A stretch of 64,000 nt of DNA from Apodemus sylvaticus (taxonomy: Eukaryota > Chordata > Mammalia > Rodentia > Muridae), in contig NC_067485.1 of the NCBI RefSeq assembly GCF_947179515.1, positions 76,399,346 to 76,463,345 of the forward strand, in the 5' to 3' direction. Made by a program: the position numbers and the translations under genes. Positions within the stretch are counted from its first letter, which is position 1; every line of letters begins with the position of its first letter. This document shows positions 11,076 to 23,337 of the stretch, one piece after another. Below the pieces are notes generated by a model, which was not told the origin of the DNA, made no database searches, and saw only the letters and a list, made by a program, of their open reading frames with translations.

Positions 11076-11283
11076 TAAATGAAATGCCCATTGCACAAGC
11101 ACGGGGACGTAAGTCCAGATCCACAGTATGTGTGCAAAACACCAGGCATAGCAAGCGTGTGTGGATAGCTCCAGAGTCAGGAGACAGAAACAGGCAGATT
11201 CATGAGACTTCCGTACCTAGCCATGTTAGGGGAAGCAGTGAGCTCCTCATTCAGTGGGACAACTTGCCTCGAAACATAAGGAT
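11076..11283 (+). mobile_element. B4-type SINE, sense
   Basis: B4 landmarks: 'cccattgcacaagcacggggac', 'caggagacagaaacaggcag', 'gtgagctcctcattcagtgg', 'cctcgaaacataaggataa'. It abuts the following B3 with no gap. Confidence 0.6.
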
Positions 11284-11455
11284 AAGAGCTGGAAGGATGG
11301 TCTAGCAGTTAGCATATAATGTTCTTTCAGACCTGAGTTCAGTTTCTAACACTGCCAATAATTCCAGCTCCAGAGAACCTGATGTCATCTTCTGTGTGCA
11401 TGTCCAACCATGTGAACATATATAGATAGAACACGTGCATATACTTAAAATACAT

Positions 11456-11460
<5 letters not shown>
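11284..11460 (+). mobile_element. B3-type SINE, sense
   Basis: 'gagctggaaggatggtctag' head with a degenerate tRNA-like A box, then 'acctgagttcagtttctaac', 'ctgatgtcatcttctgtgtg' and 'catgtgaacatatatagat', followed by an A/C-rich tail that seeds the CA microsatellite. Confidence 0.7.

Positions 11461-11505
<45 letters not shown>
11461..11505. repeat. (CA)n microsatellite at SINE tail
   Basis: About 22 uninterrupted AC units directly after the B3 tail. Confidence 0.95.
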
Positions 11506-11508
<3 letters not shown>

Positions 11509-13235
11509 GCATGACTGGAAACTTAATTATCCCAATTTTTAGGACTCAGTTTATTTCTACTAGGACATGATATTGTATCAGAAATGATCTATAGGCAAGA
11601 ATATTTTCTACAGTTATGGGATAGATACTCAAATATATAGAAGAAAGTACTACAGAGATGAAATAGTTAAAATTACCGCAGAATAAATATAAATATCCTT
11701 CCATCTAGTTAAAAATTATATTAATGAAATTTCCATATTTAAAGTAAATATTAGAGTAAGAGTCATTAGGTAACATGATTTATTCTAAAATAACAGCAGG
11801 GATATGTAGATTTCATAGTTATTCTATAAGTAATGCCAAAGATTCACCTTCAGGAGCTAGCTAATTAGCTCATTAAAATATTCTATCTTGCTGAAAGCTG
11901 TTCTCCTTGAAGACTGTCAGCTGTGTGATTGAGTGACATGCAGAATCTCTTGGTATTTTATGGATATGTGATCCTTGGCATTCCATAATGAAACTGCTCT
12001 TCTCTGTTTGTAGAAGAACATTCAATTTTCATGGAAATGTCAGAAAGATTATATTGTTTTCTTCCATTTATTTGTATTATTTGGGTCTGGGATGCCTTTG
12101 AAAACCTGTCGACAGTATATTTTGCAGTTGCTTCAAAAGCCATAATACAACTGGTACAATTTGACAATGCTAGTTTATTGTTAATGGCAAAAGATAGGAA
12201 TCTTATTCAAAAGGAAATCATGTGAGAGCCACCAATTTCCAGTTAATGAAAGGTCATTTTAAGATGTGAGTTCTGCTATACTAGTTTCTCCAAAATGATA
12301 ATAAAACATTCTATGATAGGATTACTATATGTGTGTATGTACATGTATATGTTTGTGTGTATACATATGTGCCTGCACATACACACCTATTATATGCATA
12401 CATATTTCATGCACATTAAATACCTTAAACTTGATAGACATTAAAGAAATCCTTAAGAATAAAATAAATAAGTTCAGTAACTAGTCATCTCATATCATTA
12501 ATTTTGTATTTCCTTGTGCTTAAATTGTTCTATGACTGTGTTTTCAATAAGTTGTGTCAGTGAATGGATTAATTAGATACAATGCAAGCTTACTGTGTTT
12601 ATATTCTTAAACTAATATTGTGCTAGTTAATAATCATGTTAAATCTTAATGACTACCACTCTGTTTAGACATTCGTGAGTGTTTTAAAATAGTGTCTTAC
12701 AAAAGAAGTTAAAATGACAGACATATCAAGGAAAGAGGAAAGAATAAAAAAAATGTAGGAATGAGTAAAAACCTATTGATCCTGAGCTAAAATAAACAGA
12801 TTTCATCAATTATTTATCCATTCATACATTTATTCAGTTGTAAATGTTTATAAACTAACAGGATGCTAGAATAAGGAAGATACTGATGAATAAATATGAC
12901 ATCAGGTGTTAGCCAAATCTGTAAGTATAGCATGTTTTTGATCTGGGAATATAAAGAAGTGTCCATAAGCCAGTCTTTTTGAGTTCAAGATGTCTTCCCT
13001 CAAGGACATGCAGAACAGCACAAAAAAATGTGTTAAGCCAGAGGAATATTCATGAAGGGTCCAGAGAGAGACTGTGAGTTATATCCACTCTCCCTCATTC
13101 ATTTAGACATGAACCCATGGCCAGCAGATTGGCTTTAGAAAGGCACATGTCTACCCATTCTGTCTGATACATTGGTGTAGCTGGACCACTGGCCATGTGA
13201 CTAAATTCTCAATGATAAACTGTGGATAAAAGTGA
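11506..13235. other. AT-rich unique DNA
   Basis: No gene recognised. Overlapping frames at 11958-12225 are short and on both strands, with no recognisable motif. A TG/TA-rich patch lies near 12320-12400. Confidence 0.5.
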
Positions 13236-14069
13236 TGGGATCTCTGGGATGAACCAGAGACCTAGAATGAGGGAGGCTTCTGGGAGTCTAGCAGCAGAAG
13301 ATATAGAACCTAAAATGACCAACTCCTATAACCGGGCAGGACTTTCAGCAGAGGGAGTTGGGCACCAACCCACCCACAAAACCTTCGACTGAAAACATGT
13401 CCTGCTTACAAGATGTGCAGAGATAAGGAGCAGAGACTGAGGGAAACAGCAATGACTGGCCCAACTTGAGACCCATTCCATGGTAGAGAGCCAATTCCGG
13501 GCGCTACTGATGACATTCTGCTGTGTCCATAGATAGCACAACTGGCCTCTGAGGGGTTTCATCTAGCAGCTGATGGAAGTCGATATAGAGACCCACAGCC
13601 AAACATTGGGTGGATCTTGGGGAGTCTTGTGAAAGAGTGGAGGCAAGGATTGAGGGGGCCAGATGGGTCAAGGCACCATAAGGAGACATATAGAGTCAAC
13701 TAACCTGGGCCCGTGGCGGTTTACAGAGACTGAACCACCACCGAAAGAGCACACACACATGGGCTGGACTTAGGCCTCCCTAGACATTTGTAGCAGATAT
13801 TAGGCTTGATCTTCATGCGGGTCCACTAACAACTGGGAGTGCACGTTGTCTCTTACCCTGTTGCTTGCCTTTGGATCCCTTTCCCTAGCTCGGGCTGTCT
13901 TGTCTCATCTCTGTGCGAGAGAATACTTAGTCCTGCTACAACCTGATTCCAGGGCAGATTGGTACCCATGGGATTTTTCCCCTTCTCCAAGGAGAAATGG
14001 AGAGGTTAATGGAGATTGGGTGTTGCAGTGGTGGGACTCAGAGGAGGGGGCTGCCATCAGGAGCCAAAA
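13236..14069 (+). mobile_element. Lx-type L1 3' UTR, sense
   Basis: Classic rodent Lx-type 3' UTR order: 'gggatctctgggatgaacca', 'caccaacccacccacaaaac', 'cccaacttgagacccattcc', 'cagcagctgatgga', 'agccaaacattgggtgga', 'gccttgtctcatct'-like end blocks. No ORF2 lies upstream, so it is a short 5'-truncated copy. Confidence 0.85.
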
Positions 14070-14150
14070 TGAATGAATGAATGGATGGATGGATGGATGG
14101 ATGGATGGATGGGTGGATGGATGGGTGGATGGATGAATGAATAAATAAAA
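14070..14150. repeat. (GAAT)n(GGAT)n(AATA)n array at L1 3' end
   Basis: Tetranucleotide units GAAT, then GGAT/GGGT, then GAAT and AATAAATA. The array occupies the position of the L1 poly(A) tail, so it probably grew from an AATAAAT-rich tail. Confidence 0.9.
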
Positions 14151-14437
14151 AGTTATATACTTACTTAATTAGCTACTTCTTCTTTTTCTTTTTTAATTAG
14201 CTACTTTTTAAAGAGGTAATAGTGTAATGATTGGGCCTTAGCTTGGAGTCAAACACCAAACCCTAAGGAATGTAATACAAGAATGATAGCAGAAATTTGG
14301 TACGATGTAAATGAATTACTCAAGGACTGTAGTGCTGTACTTGGAGATGTGTCAATGTCCCACAGAATCCAGTCATGTGGTGGAGTTAAGGTTTTGGTTG
14401 AAACTGAGAAGTCTGTTGACTTTTGAACAACTGTATG

Positions 14438-14563
<126 letters not shown>

Positions 14564-14639
14564 ACAAAACTATCCATTTTGATAGTGGTGGAAATAACAT
14601 AGTTGGATTTTTATTTCTTAACTTCTTTTTATCTAAGCC

Positions 14640-14736
14640 ATTTTATTAGATATTTCCTTTATTTACAATTCAAATGGTATCCCTTCTCCTTATTACCCCT
14701 TTGGAAATCCTCTATCCCATTCCCCCCAACCTGAAT
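14640..14736 (-). mobile_element. Short L1 3' end, antisense
   Basis: 'ttattagatatttcctttat' then 'tttacaattcaaatggtatc' and C/T-rich blocks with 'ctctatcccattcccc', matching the start of the antisense L1 3' UTR. Only about 95 bp are recognisable. Confidence 0.7.
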
Positions 14737-15140
14737 TAGGTGGAGGAAAAAAATTGTGCAAAGAGCCAAGAATGAAATATAAAGCACAAAAAACTGAAGG
14801 ATTTCCTATCAGGATGACTGAGTTTGTTATGGGCTTTTAGAAGGTTTCTTGTCATTTAGAATATTCTGTTGATCTCTTCAGACTCTTTCCATGCTAGTGA
14901 TTTTTCCCCACACTGGAAGTAAGGAATTATTTTGCATTCACCTGTACCTGAAAAAATGTGAAACTGCACCCCATACTCCCCCCACAAATTTGTGTCTCTT
15001 GTTATTTCTGAAAATAATAAGTTTTCCAGTTTTAAGCCTTTATCTTCAGGAGTCCCATATGAACCTCCTGAGGATTGTCTTCATAAGTATTGACACATTG
15101 TAAACATTTTTAAAGCAAAAATATTTTCAACATCTTCTAC

Positions 15141-15226
<86 letters not shown>

Positions 15227-18200
15227 GCTTAAAGAGTAGCAACCAAACAGTATAATCGTTCATCCGCCTTCACTGCAAGCCTGTGAGTTCCAGTCCATCG
15301 GCATTATAGCTGTACTGCATCCGCTGTTTCCATGGCTTGCTTGAATTTCAGAGACTTCCCCTCCTATAATTATTCCCGTCAACATTATCCACACAAGGCC
15401 ATCACTCATACATGTATTAGCTTGAAGAAATGACATGTTGATACATTCAATCATTTGATTTTTCTGAAGTCAACTGAGTGCTTGTGAAGCATATTAAACA
15501 ACAACAGAACCCAGAAGCATAAGTGTGCCTTCACCGTTGGCCTGTGACCTGGATGCTGAGTGTGCACTCCGCAGCACAGCACTGTCTTGTTTCCTGCTGG
15601 ATTAACTCTTCCCAGCTTCTCCAGCCTCGCTTCATGCAGAAATGAATCACATACATTTTTAATTGAACTGAAGTTATAACTTTTAGCTTCCAACCATGTT
15701 TTAACAATTTCATTTTCTCTGATATTGATTTTTTATCTTTTCCACCCTTTTCATCTATGAAATGGATTTTTCTTTTATCACAAAGGTTTGGAAAAGTCAA
15801 ATTAATTTGTCTCCCCCTCCCTGTCATTTCTGCACTCTCCCCATCTTCCTCAGCCTCTTCACTATTTTCTCTCTGAAAACTCTATTATGTTCCTCAGTTC
15901 TGTTAAAATTCCTTACGGTAACTTTTGATTATTTCAGTATTATATGTATCTATACAGTAGCATTCAGCATTTATGTGAAACATTAGGTTAAGTGGACACT
16001 TACATGTTGTTGTAAAACTACTGTTGTAAGTCAAAAATGGATATTGGAAATGAAACAAATGATTGGAAACACAAAACAAATGAGTCTGTGGCTGTGACCA
16101 AGAAATCTTTGTTTACATAAATGGCATTCCCTTGGGCTTTAGCTTAGGGTGTAATTTTATCTTGATTTTTGATCTACATATACAATGATATACATTCAAA
16201 ATTTAAGAAAATACTTAAAACTGCAAATGGTTCATTATCCTCTAGTTTAGCCATAAACACAGCAGAGATGTGTGTCTCTAGAAACATAAAATGGTCAATA
16301 GATGCACATCAGGAGATGAGCAGTGAACACTGGCCTGCGATGCTACTTCACCACACAGAAATCTATTTCATCTGTGCTTTCCAAGACTGAGCAATTGGCA
16401 TGAATATTATTCATATTCTTGTTATATATTTTATATTTTTACCTAACTGTGCTTGCCATTCAGAGTGTTTGTCTGTTTCTCACTTTGACAGAACCCAGTG
16501 CACAAACATCTATGGTATTAAAGTACAGTTCCTTTTAGTTTTCAGGACATAGAAAAAGGTATGTGGAGAATTTCCTAATGTCAAAGTAATGTTTATTTCA
16601 AGAATAAACATATATAGTCATTGCCCATATTCTGGCAGCACTACACATTGTTCTGAGTAACACAGGTGGGCACAGACTCATTGATACACCTGTATATATG
16701 TGTTTATAATATGAAACACTTTCTAGAATGCCAGTCTCCAGGGAAGAGTGCTCATGTTGAGAACATTTGAAAAAAAGACTGCTTAAATTAGAGCTCTCTT
16801 ACAGCAATCGAAATTAGGCCATTTCCCACTGTTGCTTTCTCTCATCTTATTATTGGATTCCCTCTGCACGCAAATATGACACCCACCATGCATGGTTTCC
16901 AAGCTGTGCATGTATTGCACCACTGTTCTTTTTGCTAATGCACCTTGTGTCAATTTCTCCAAGCCTACTGTGTACCAACTTCTGGCCTTCATTCTTTAGA
17001 TTGCAGAAATAAAGGCAATAGCTATGTCCTGTAAAAAATGGATACTATTACCTTTTCAGTTCCATGTTTCTAGGTATAGAATAGTGCCCTACCCATGGAA
17101 GTCATTCATGCATATTTTACAATAAGCAGAAAAAGACAGGAAGAGTTCCAAGCTGATGGGATAACTTGAGCACATTATTTGTGGTGTAAAATTTGTGCTC
17201 AGATTAGCAAAAATGCAACAGTGGTATTTATAAAGAGGATATGCTGCATATTAATGGGCACACTAATGGTTACATAGAAATGACAGAAGCACCTATGCTA
17301 ATAACGTTCATTACTAAGTCTAAATTGTGTACCCTCTTCAAGTTTTTGTACACTTCCACACATGCAAGCTCACTGTACACAGATCCTGTTGTTCTAGCTG
17401 AGTGACTGACAGCCAGGGGAGCGTGAAAACATAATTAGGAACAGAAGGAAACCAGCTTCATCTTGCAATGACTCAAATATGAATACTTCATGATCATAAG
17501 AGAGTTTTGTTTTGATTTTTATTTTTATGACTCAGCCTAGAACTTGAAGTTTTTATTCACTTCTGCCAACAGAAAATGTCCAGAACGACTAACTCAATAG
17601 TATCCCCAAGTAAGCAGTTGAGTAAAAACCAAATATCTTGGTGAAAATGAAAAGCAATACATCTGTTCTCAGACATATGGAAATCACCCCCAGACAAGAA
17701 GAGAATGAGGGTGTATATTTGACATAGGACTCAAGATGTAATCTACTACATGGCTCCTCTAGGACTCATTACTTTGTATTTGGAGAGGCCCTCCGTTTTA
17801 AGCTCTTGCCAGTTTCATAACTGATTACTCATAAATATTCTAAATGTCAATTTGAACAATTATTTCATCCATATTCATAGCTAAGTTCTTTTTTATTTTT
17901 AGAAGTATATGACTAATATTTCTATGCTGGTCAAGAGTTTGAGTAAAAAAAAAAATAAATGGGCACAACTTAGGAGATGTTTATCTTTCCCTTGCGTTCT
18001 TACCCATTTCAGTAGATTTCATCTGGCATGTTGAAAGACTGGTCACTGCTTCATTTTAAAATATTTTAATGCAAGAGTACTGTTTAAGTTCCTTCTTCTT
18101 TGACAATATTCTTAAGATCTTACTGTCATTAAAATGAATGTTCCTTCAGAATGTTGTTTAAACTATGTAGTCAACTTCTGCTGAGTTTAACTTCTCAATC

Positions 18201-19749
18201 CACACAATTCTGCAGGGAGGTTCGAGAACACTCAGGAAGAACATAAAACTTACAGGTCTCAGGAAGCTTGTGAAACTTACAAGATTCACAAGGCGATTCC
18301 TAAGGTTACACAAGTAGAATCAGTAGCCAAGGAAAGGTGACTATCTGACAGACAGTTTCCTAATTAAATCAATAACTCTAAAGCTGTGTAATTGGTTTTA
18401 TCTCTTCATGTTTAATTCTATCTTCTAAGAAACAAAGTGTGATTTCATCATTGTCTTCTGATGCCTATGACATTATTAGTCAAATATAATGCTGTCAGCT
18501 AGAAATCTCGAAAACACCAGTTTTGTTGTTGTTGTTTTTGGAAGTAATGATATTTTGCATCTGTTCACTTATTCAAACTTTAGAAAATCCCTGTTATAAG
18601 CTCACATTTTGAGTACATTTACTACTGCTAGTATTATCAATATCTTCATTTTATTTACTAAATATCTGGCAGAAATAGTTCTAGATTGTATACATGATAA
18701 GATTCAATTCCAGGTTCTTGAGATATACAGTAATGTTTTTCTCTGCACTTCTATTTACGCTTATCCATCACAGGCTGTAGACAAAATATTTGAAGTATTA
18801 TTATGAGATTTCAGAGAAAGACAGATCTTTGTTTTGTGATAAACTTTTAAATAATGATTCCATTTGATTACTAGTTATTATTTGAAGTCTCTTATTGTGC
18901 TCAATTCAAAATTTCAAAATTAATAAATTATTCCTATAGCAACTTTATTTTGTAAAAAACTGGCTTTTTCTTACTATGTCTCAAGGAAAGGACTTTAGCT
19001 TTCATCAACAGAACAGGTTAATATGAATAGTTTCTGCATGGATTAAAGTAAAGAATTCCTCTTTTCCATCTGTGAGAAATCCAGACTCTTCTGCAGTTAG
19101 TATTAGCTCATGGCCAGTGACTATAATTAGTACTTTGAAACCTTTCCTTGGAAAGAATAAGTGGCTGGTTGCCATATGTAAAAACTCCCCTTCTGTTCAA
19201 CCATTGTACCCAGTTGCCAAGCCTTCTGCCTTGTGGCCACTTAAACACTCTAGTTTCTAGTTCAATTCCCGTTTTAGAATAGGAAGAAATGCATATGAAC
19301 AGCATACAGAAGTATACATTTCTCAGTGGTAGAATGATTGGTGGTGGTGTCCTTCAAGGACTCTTCAGTACCCTCACTCTTGCTCAGACATTAAAATATG
19401 GGAAACTAGGTCTTCATGAAAGTTAGGAACTTGATCCAGTTATTTTAAAAGTCTTTTAGACCTCTACTGTCTTTCTCAACCACATTTTATAATCTAGTTG
19501 ACATTTTAGCAACTATTAAGTAATTCACTGATTATTATATTTGAGAATTAAAGTGTTTAACTTGCTTTCCATTTAAATATCTTCCACATGTTATAGGCAA
19601 AAATGATCAAGGGAAGTACCATAAAATAACTTTTACTTGCATGATATCCTGCGGACCGGTGCCTATCTAAATATTGTAAAGTCATGTTTGGGACTGGCTT
19701 CCTCTAGCTAAGCAACCACACTGGATCTTGGGAGAGGCACTCCTTTAGA
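14737..19749. other. Largely unique 5-kb stretch
   Basis: Apart from a CTTT array I see no dispersed repeat of confident identity. Small frames (for example 15531-15827 on the minus strand, 16169-16390 and 18609-18806 on the plus strand) have no recognisable domains. No splice-consistent exon was identified. Such a repeat-poor block is a reasonable place to look for conserved non-coding sequence. Confidence 0.5.
15141..15226. repeat. (CTTT)n microsatellite
   Basis: About 21 uninterrupted CTTT units. The KERKKERK frame on the minus strand is its translation. Confidence 0.95.
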
Positions 19750-19754
19750 AGTGT

Positions 19755-20540
19755 TAAATGCAAAATGGCAGGGAAATGAGCATGGAGTTAGAGGGAAATT
19801 TTATTCTTTGTTTTGCTTATCTCTCCAACTGTATCTCTTCTTTAGTGGTTCCTCTGCTAATCAGCACAATTTCACAGCCAGTGTTGTCTACAGAAAAATC
19901 ATCCTCCTTAAAAACAAGCATGAGTTCCTCCCAAATGCTTCTGACTGCCTCTTATCTTCTGTTGTTGTGGGAGGGAATCAACTCTACTCAGAACTGGAGT
20001 CATCAGTCTTGCTCCTTTGTGAAGCAGATGGTGTCACTAGAGCTTGTTCACAATGGTTGGAGATAGTTTCAAATCAAAGTCATAGTCCTTTCTATCTGCA
20101 ACACAATAGCTAACCATGGATCCTCTGTTAGGTTGCAGGCATGAGACTCATCAGCAGTTACAATCCGTTTGTACTCACCAACTGCTCAAGTGTTTTGCTG
20201 GTGAAATCTCATGCCTCAAGGAAAATGGACCTCACAATGGAAGACAGACACTTCCTCATTATATTCAAGGGCTCAGCTTTTCAACTCACTTGGCATTGTT
20301 AGTTAACTGACCTTATGATTTTAAAAACAATTGGAAAGCAACCCTCTCTTCAAGTAAAATCTTTCTAAAATCATGCATCATTCTCAGAATCCATAAATGA
20401 AATGCAAATGTACAGTTGAATTTGGTTTCTCTCTGTGCAGAAAATAGCTTACTGGTTTGAGTATCTTGTCTCCTTAGGGGCTGTATAAATGCACAATCTG
20501 TTTCTGTCGACTCCTTATGTCCCAGATTGGTATACATGCT
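19755..20540 (-). pseudogene. Possible decayed gene copy, antisense (unidentified)
   Basis: I do not recognise a gene here. The minus strand carries several protein-like runs without a continuous frame: 'GEYKRIVTADESHACNLTED' near 20130-20190, 'DFDLKLSPTIVNKL' near 20045-20085, and 'DNTGCEIVLISRGTTKEEI' near 19835-19895, plus a 74-aa open frame at 20313-20537. Together they could be an old intronless gene copy broken by frameshifts and stops. No poly(A) or TSD was seen. Chance composition is a real alternative, and the plus-strand 120-aa frame over the same bases is equally unrecognised. Confidence 0.25.
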
Positions 20541-20569
20541 AGTTATTTAATTTGATTCATTTTATGTTT

Positions 20570-20930
20570 TCGCAGTTTATCAAAATATAATTGACATACA
20601 ACAAACTAAACATTTAAAAAGAACATTTGGCTCATTTTCGACACATGCATGCTCTTAAGAATCATTAATCACAAAAAGAACATAATCTATCTATGTGAAT
20701 ATTAACCTCATACCCTCCATATTACCTGTTCCCATTGCCTCTGATACCCAGCCAACCACTGGTTCTTTTTGTATCATTTGTTGAAAAGTTATACTATACA
20801 TATTGTTTAGCCTGACTTCCTCAGCATTATTATTTAAAGATTTATTTGTACTAGTGGCATTTATCACTTCTAATTCTTTAGAAAAATCAATTGCCTGGGT
20901 ACTCTAGTCTATCCATTAACCAAAAGAGAG
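20570..20930 (-). mobile_element. Ancient mammalian L1 3' region, antisense
   Basis: 'ataattgacatacaacaaac' near the start, then 'cccagccaaccactggttct' and 'gtctatccattaacc' follow the antisense order of old mammalian L1 (L1M-type) 3' ends known from human and mouse. Divergence is high, as expected for a pre-rodent insertion. Confidence 0.7.
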
Positions 20931-21142
20931 CATTTGTGTTATTTTTCCTTTTTAAAAGTTAACAAATGAAACTACACAATCACTCGAGTTGTTTAATGCA
21001 AACACATGCTTCCGCTGCTATTCAGCAAGTACACAGATGTTGGTGCTTTGATCATGCAGTGGGTTCATGTGAGAAGCTTTAAGGCAAATGAACAGTTTTG
21101 CAAAGTCATCTTTTAATTTCAGTGTGGAATTATTCCACCTTG

Positions 21143-21310
21143 TCTTAGTTTCTTTTCTATGGTTGTGATAAAGTAGCATGACAAAAGCAACTTAAGGGAG
21201 AAAGGGCTTATTTATCTCCCAGTTCCATGTTGCTGTCTGTTGCAGCAGAGAAGTCAGAAGTCACAGTGGCAGAAGCTTAAGAAAGCTGATCACATTATTC
21301 CAGAGTCAGA
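21143..21310 (-). mobile_element. Rodent repeat fragment (same family as 55.9 kb)
   Basis: 'tgtcttagtttcttttctat' then 'gcatgacaaaagcaacttaa' and 'gagaaagggcttatttatct' are the reverse complement of the 3' half of the element at 55900-56309. The family name is not assigned. Confidence 0.5.
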
Positions 21311-22124
21311 AGAAAACTGCAGTGATTGTATGTATGGCATGTTAGTACTCAGTGTGCTTTAGGTAGTCTTTGATCTTCTGCCTAGGGAATGGTTGTACAC
21401 AAACAAGATAGGTTTTTGGAAGATAATAGAAATTTGGGTCGGCTAGTTTATGCTGATAAAACATGGTGCTGATACGCTTGGTCTTCAACATAAGTTCTCT
21501 GGGGCTGATACCCCATTTTCAGAGAAACTCAAATAAGCAGCAATATATCTGTATTTGGCTGGATGATTCATTTTTGTGATTCAGTTTAAATATAGTAGTT
21601 ATCAGACTGTGCATTTGTTTCTGCCTTTTTGCCTGTGTGCCGACTTGTGCATAGCCTGGGTAGCACGTTTAATGTTTGCCTATTCCCACTCATGTGAAAC
21701 AGTGTGCTGGAAACATCCATCCCCCTGAACTGCTATTTTCTTAGCTTCTTGTTGTGAGACTGACATTGTTAGACTTCTTGAAACATAGCCTGTAAGCAGG
21801 TCAAGTAAGCCCTTCAGTGTTTGAATTCTTTCAGTTCTGTCCATTTAATAAACTGATTACTACATAACTATTTAAATGCTTGCAATTCCTATGCATTTCA
21901 AGTGGCATAAATAATACTCAATAAGAATTTCCATTGTGTGTTAATATTTAAGACATTTATTTTTTAAAACCTAACTCTATGTGAACAAATAAAAATCTAA
22001 AAGCATGTACATGTTCTTTCAATTGACAGCCATGAGTCCTAGACACTGAGGCCTGAAAGGAAGATTTAGATAGCACTGCCCAATTCTTTATTTGAATAAA
22101 ATCAGTGTTAAGTAGACTATGAAC
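21311..22124. other. No confident feature
   Basis: Sequence around 21600-21860 has an LTR-like flavour, with an AATAAA near the end ('atttaataaactgat'). I could not define TG/CA ends or a TSD, so it is left unclassified. Confidence 0.3.
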
Positions 22125-22290
22125 AACTTGAAGTGGCTGGGTGTGGGGGATATGCAAAGGGCCCCCCACTTGCTCAGAGGAAAGGGGAGTGGTATAGGAG
22201 GAAGAGTGTGTGAGGGGGTGAGCAGGAAGGAGCTGTGAGTGGGTAATAAAGTGAATAAGGAAAAAATGCATAAATTAATAATAAAAAAGA
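22125..22290 (+). mobile_element. Lx-type L1 3' terminus, sense
   Basis: 'gtgtgggggatatgcaaagg' then 'gcccccca', G-rich 'gtgagggggtgagcaggaag', and the end 'gtaataaagtgaataagg' into an A-rich tail. This is the terminal part of the Lx-type 3' UTR. Confidence 0.75.
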
Positions 22291-23220
22291 AGAAGATTCT
22301 GACTCAAAGAAGAAATGAAACAACTAATAGTGAAATTCATTCTCTTATTAGTCCAAAGTGTTCCTGGGGAACTGTCTTTAAATATATTAAAAGAAGTAGA
22401 AGTTTACTCAAAGATTTTTTTGCAGTAGGTTCATTGAATATTTCTTCATATTCTTTCCTTTTCATTTATAGCCTTTGGAAAAATTAACAACATTTTTTGT
22501 CAAAATTTAATGTTATATGTTTTTAGATACCTTATGTTTAAGAAACCTTAGTGTTCTTTATCACTTTATTTTAATAACACAATAAAGGAGCAATTGGGTG
22601 TACATATTTATTGATGATACCCAGTAGTACATCTGTCATCTGGAGTATAGAAACTTGGACGTCAGTCATGTAATCCCTTTGAAGTCTGTATTAATCTCCT
22701 ATAAAATGTGGAAGTGAGAACTGTTCATTCACATCTCCTGTAGATTACAAACCTCTATGACACAAGTGAACAAACTCCCCAATTCCATTCTTACTATCAA
22801 ATTAATTAGTAGAGCTTAGTAATCACTTCATAAACTTTACAGAAAGCTGTTCCTTGCTTAACATTGAAAAAGCTTCATGATAGATATTGATAATCATTCT
22901 ATTGAATTCTGAAATCAAAAGAAATAAAGCCATGACTATATCTCAGTAATATATATTTTAGTAATTTTTTTTTAATTTGGCACCAGAAAAATCTCTGTTC
23001 TTAATGGGAATTTATGTAATTTACTTTTGAAAACAACACTTAAAGATATTACTATCCTTTGCAAATGTGAGAAATTTTGCTCACTCATCTTTCTGTTACT
23101 AATATAGTTTTCCTTGAGTCATTTTTAGGGAGTCCAAATATTTGAAGACACAATTTGAATACAATCAGTTGTCACCTGTTTAATGGTTTTGAAAGTAAGT
23201 GAGCTCTGGCCAAAACAGTT
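22291..23220. other. AT-rich unique DNA
   Basis: No gene or assignable repeat seen. Confidence 0.5.
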
Positions 23221-23234
23221 AAGAAATTACAAAG

Positions 23235-23325
23235 GAAGGGGGCTTATGGGACTTTCGGGGAGTGGGGCACCAGAAAAGGGGAAATCATTTGAAATGTAAA
23301 TAAAAAATATATTGAAGGAAAAAAA
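23235..23325 (+). mobile_element. Extremely short (91-bp) L1 with 14-bp TSD
   Basis: Contains only the last part of a young-type L1 3' UTR ('gggactttcggggagtgggg', 'gaaatcatttgaaatgtaaa') plus an A-run. The TSD aagaaattacaaag is exact at 23221-23234 and 23326-23339. Confidence 0.9.
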
Positions 23326-23337
23326 AAGAAATTACAA

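Noticed and set aside
11284..11330. Possible tRNA gene
   Set aside because: The tRNA-like boxes belong to a B3 SINE head and no cloverleaf is complete.
15081..15263. KERK repeat protein on the minus strand
   Set aside because: Translation of the CTTT array.
19751..20113. 120-aa plus-strand frame and an overlapping 102-aa frame
   Set aside because: Neither is recognisable and they overlap in different frames without codon-bias support. If anything is coding-derived here, the minus strand looks more likely.
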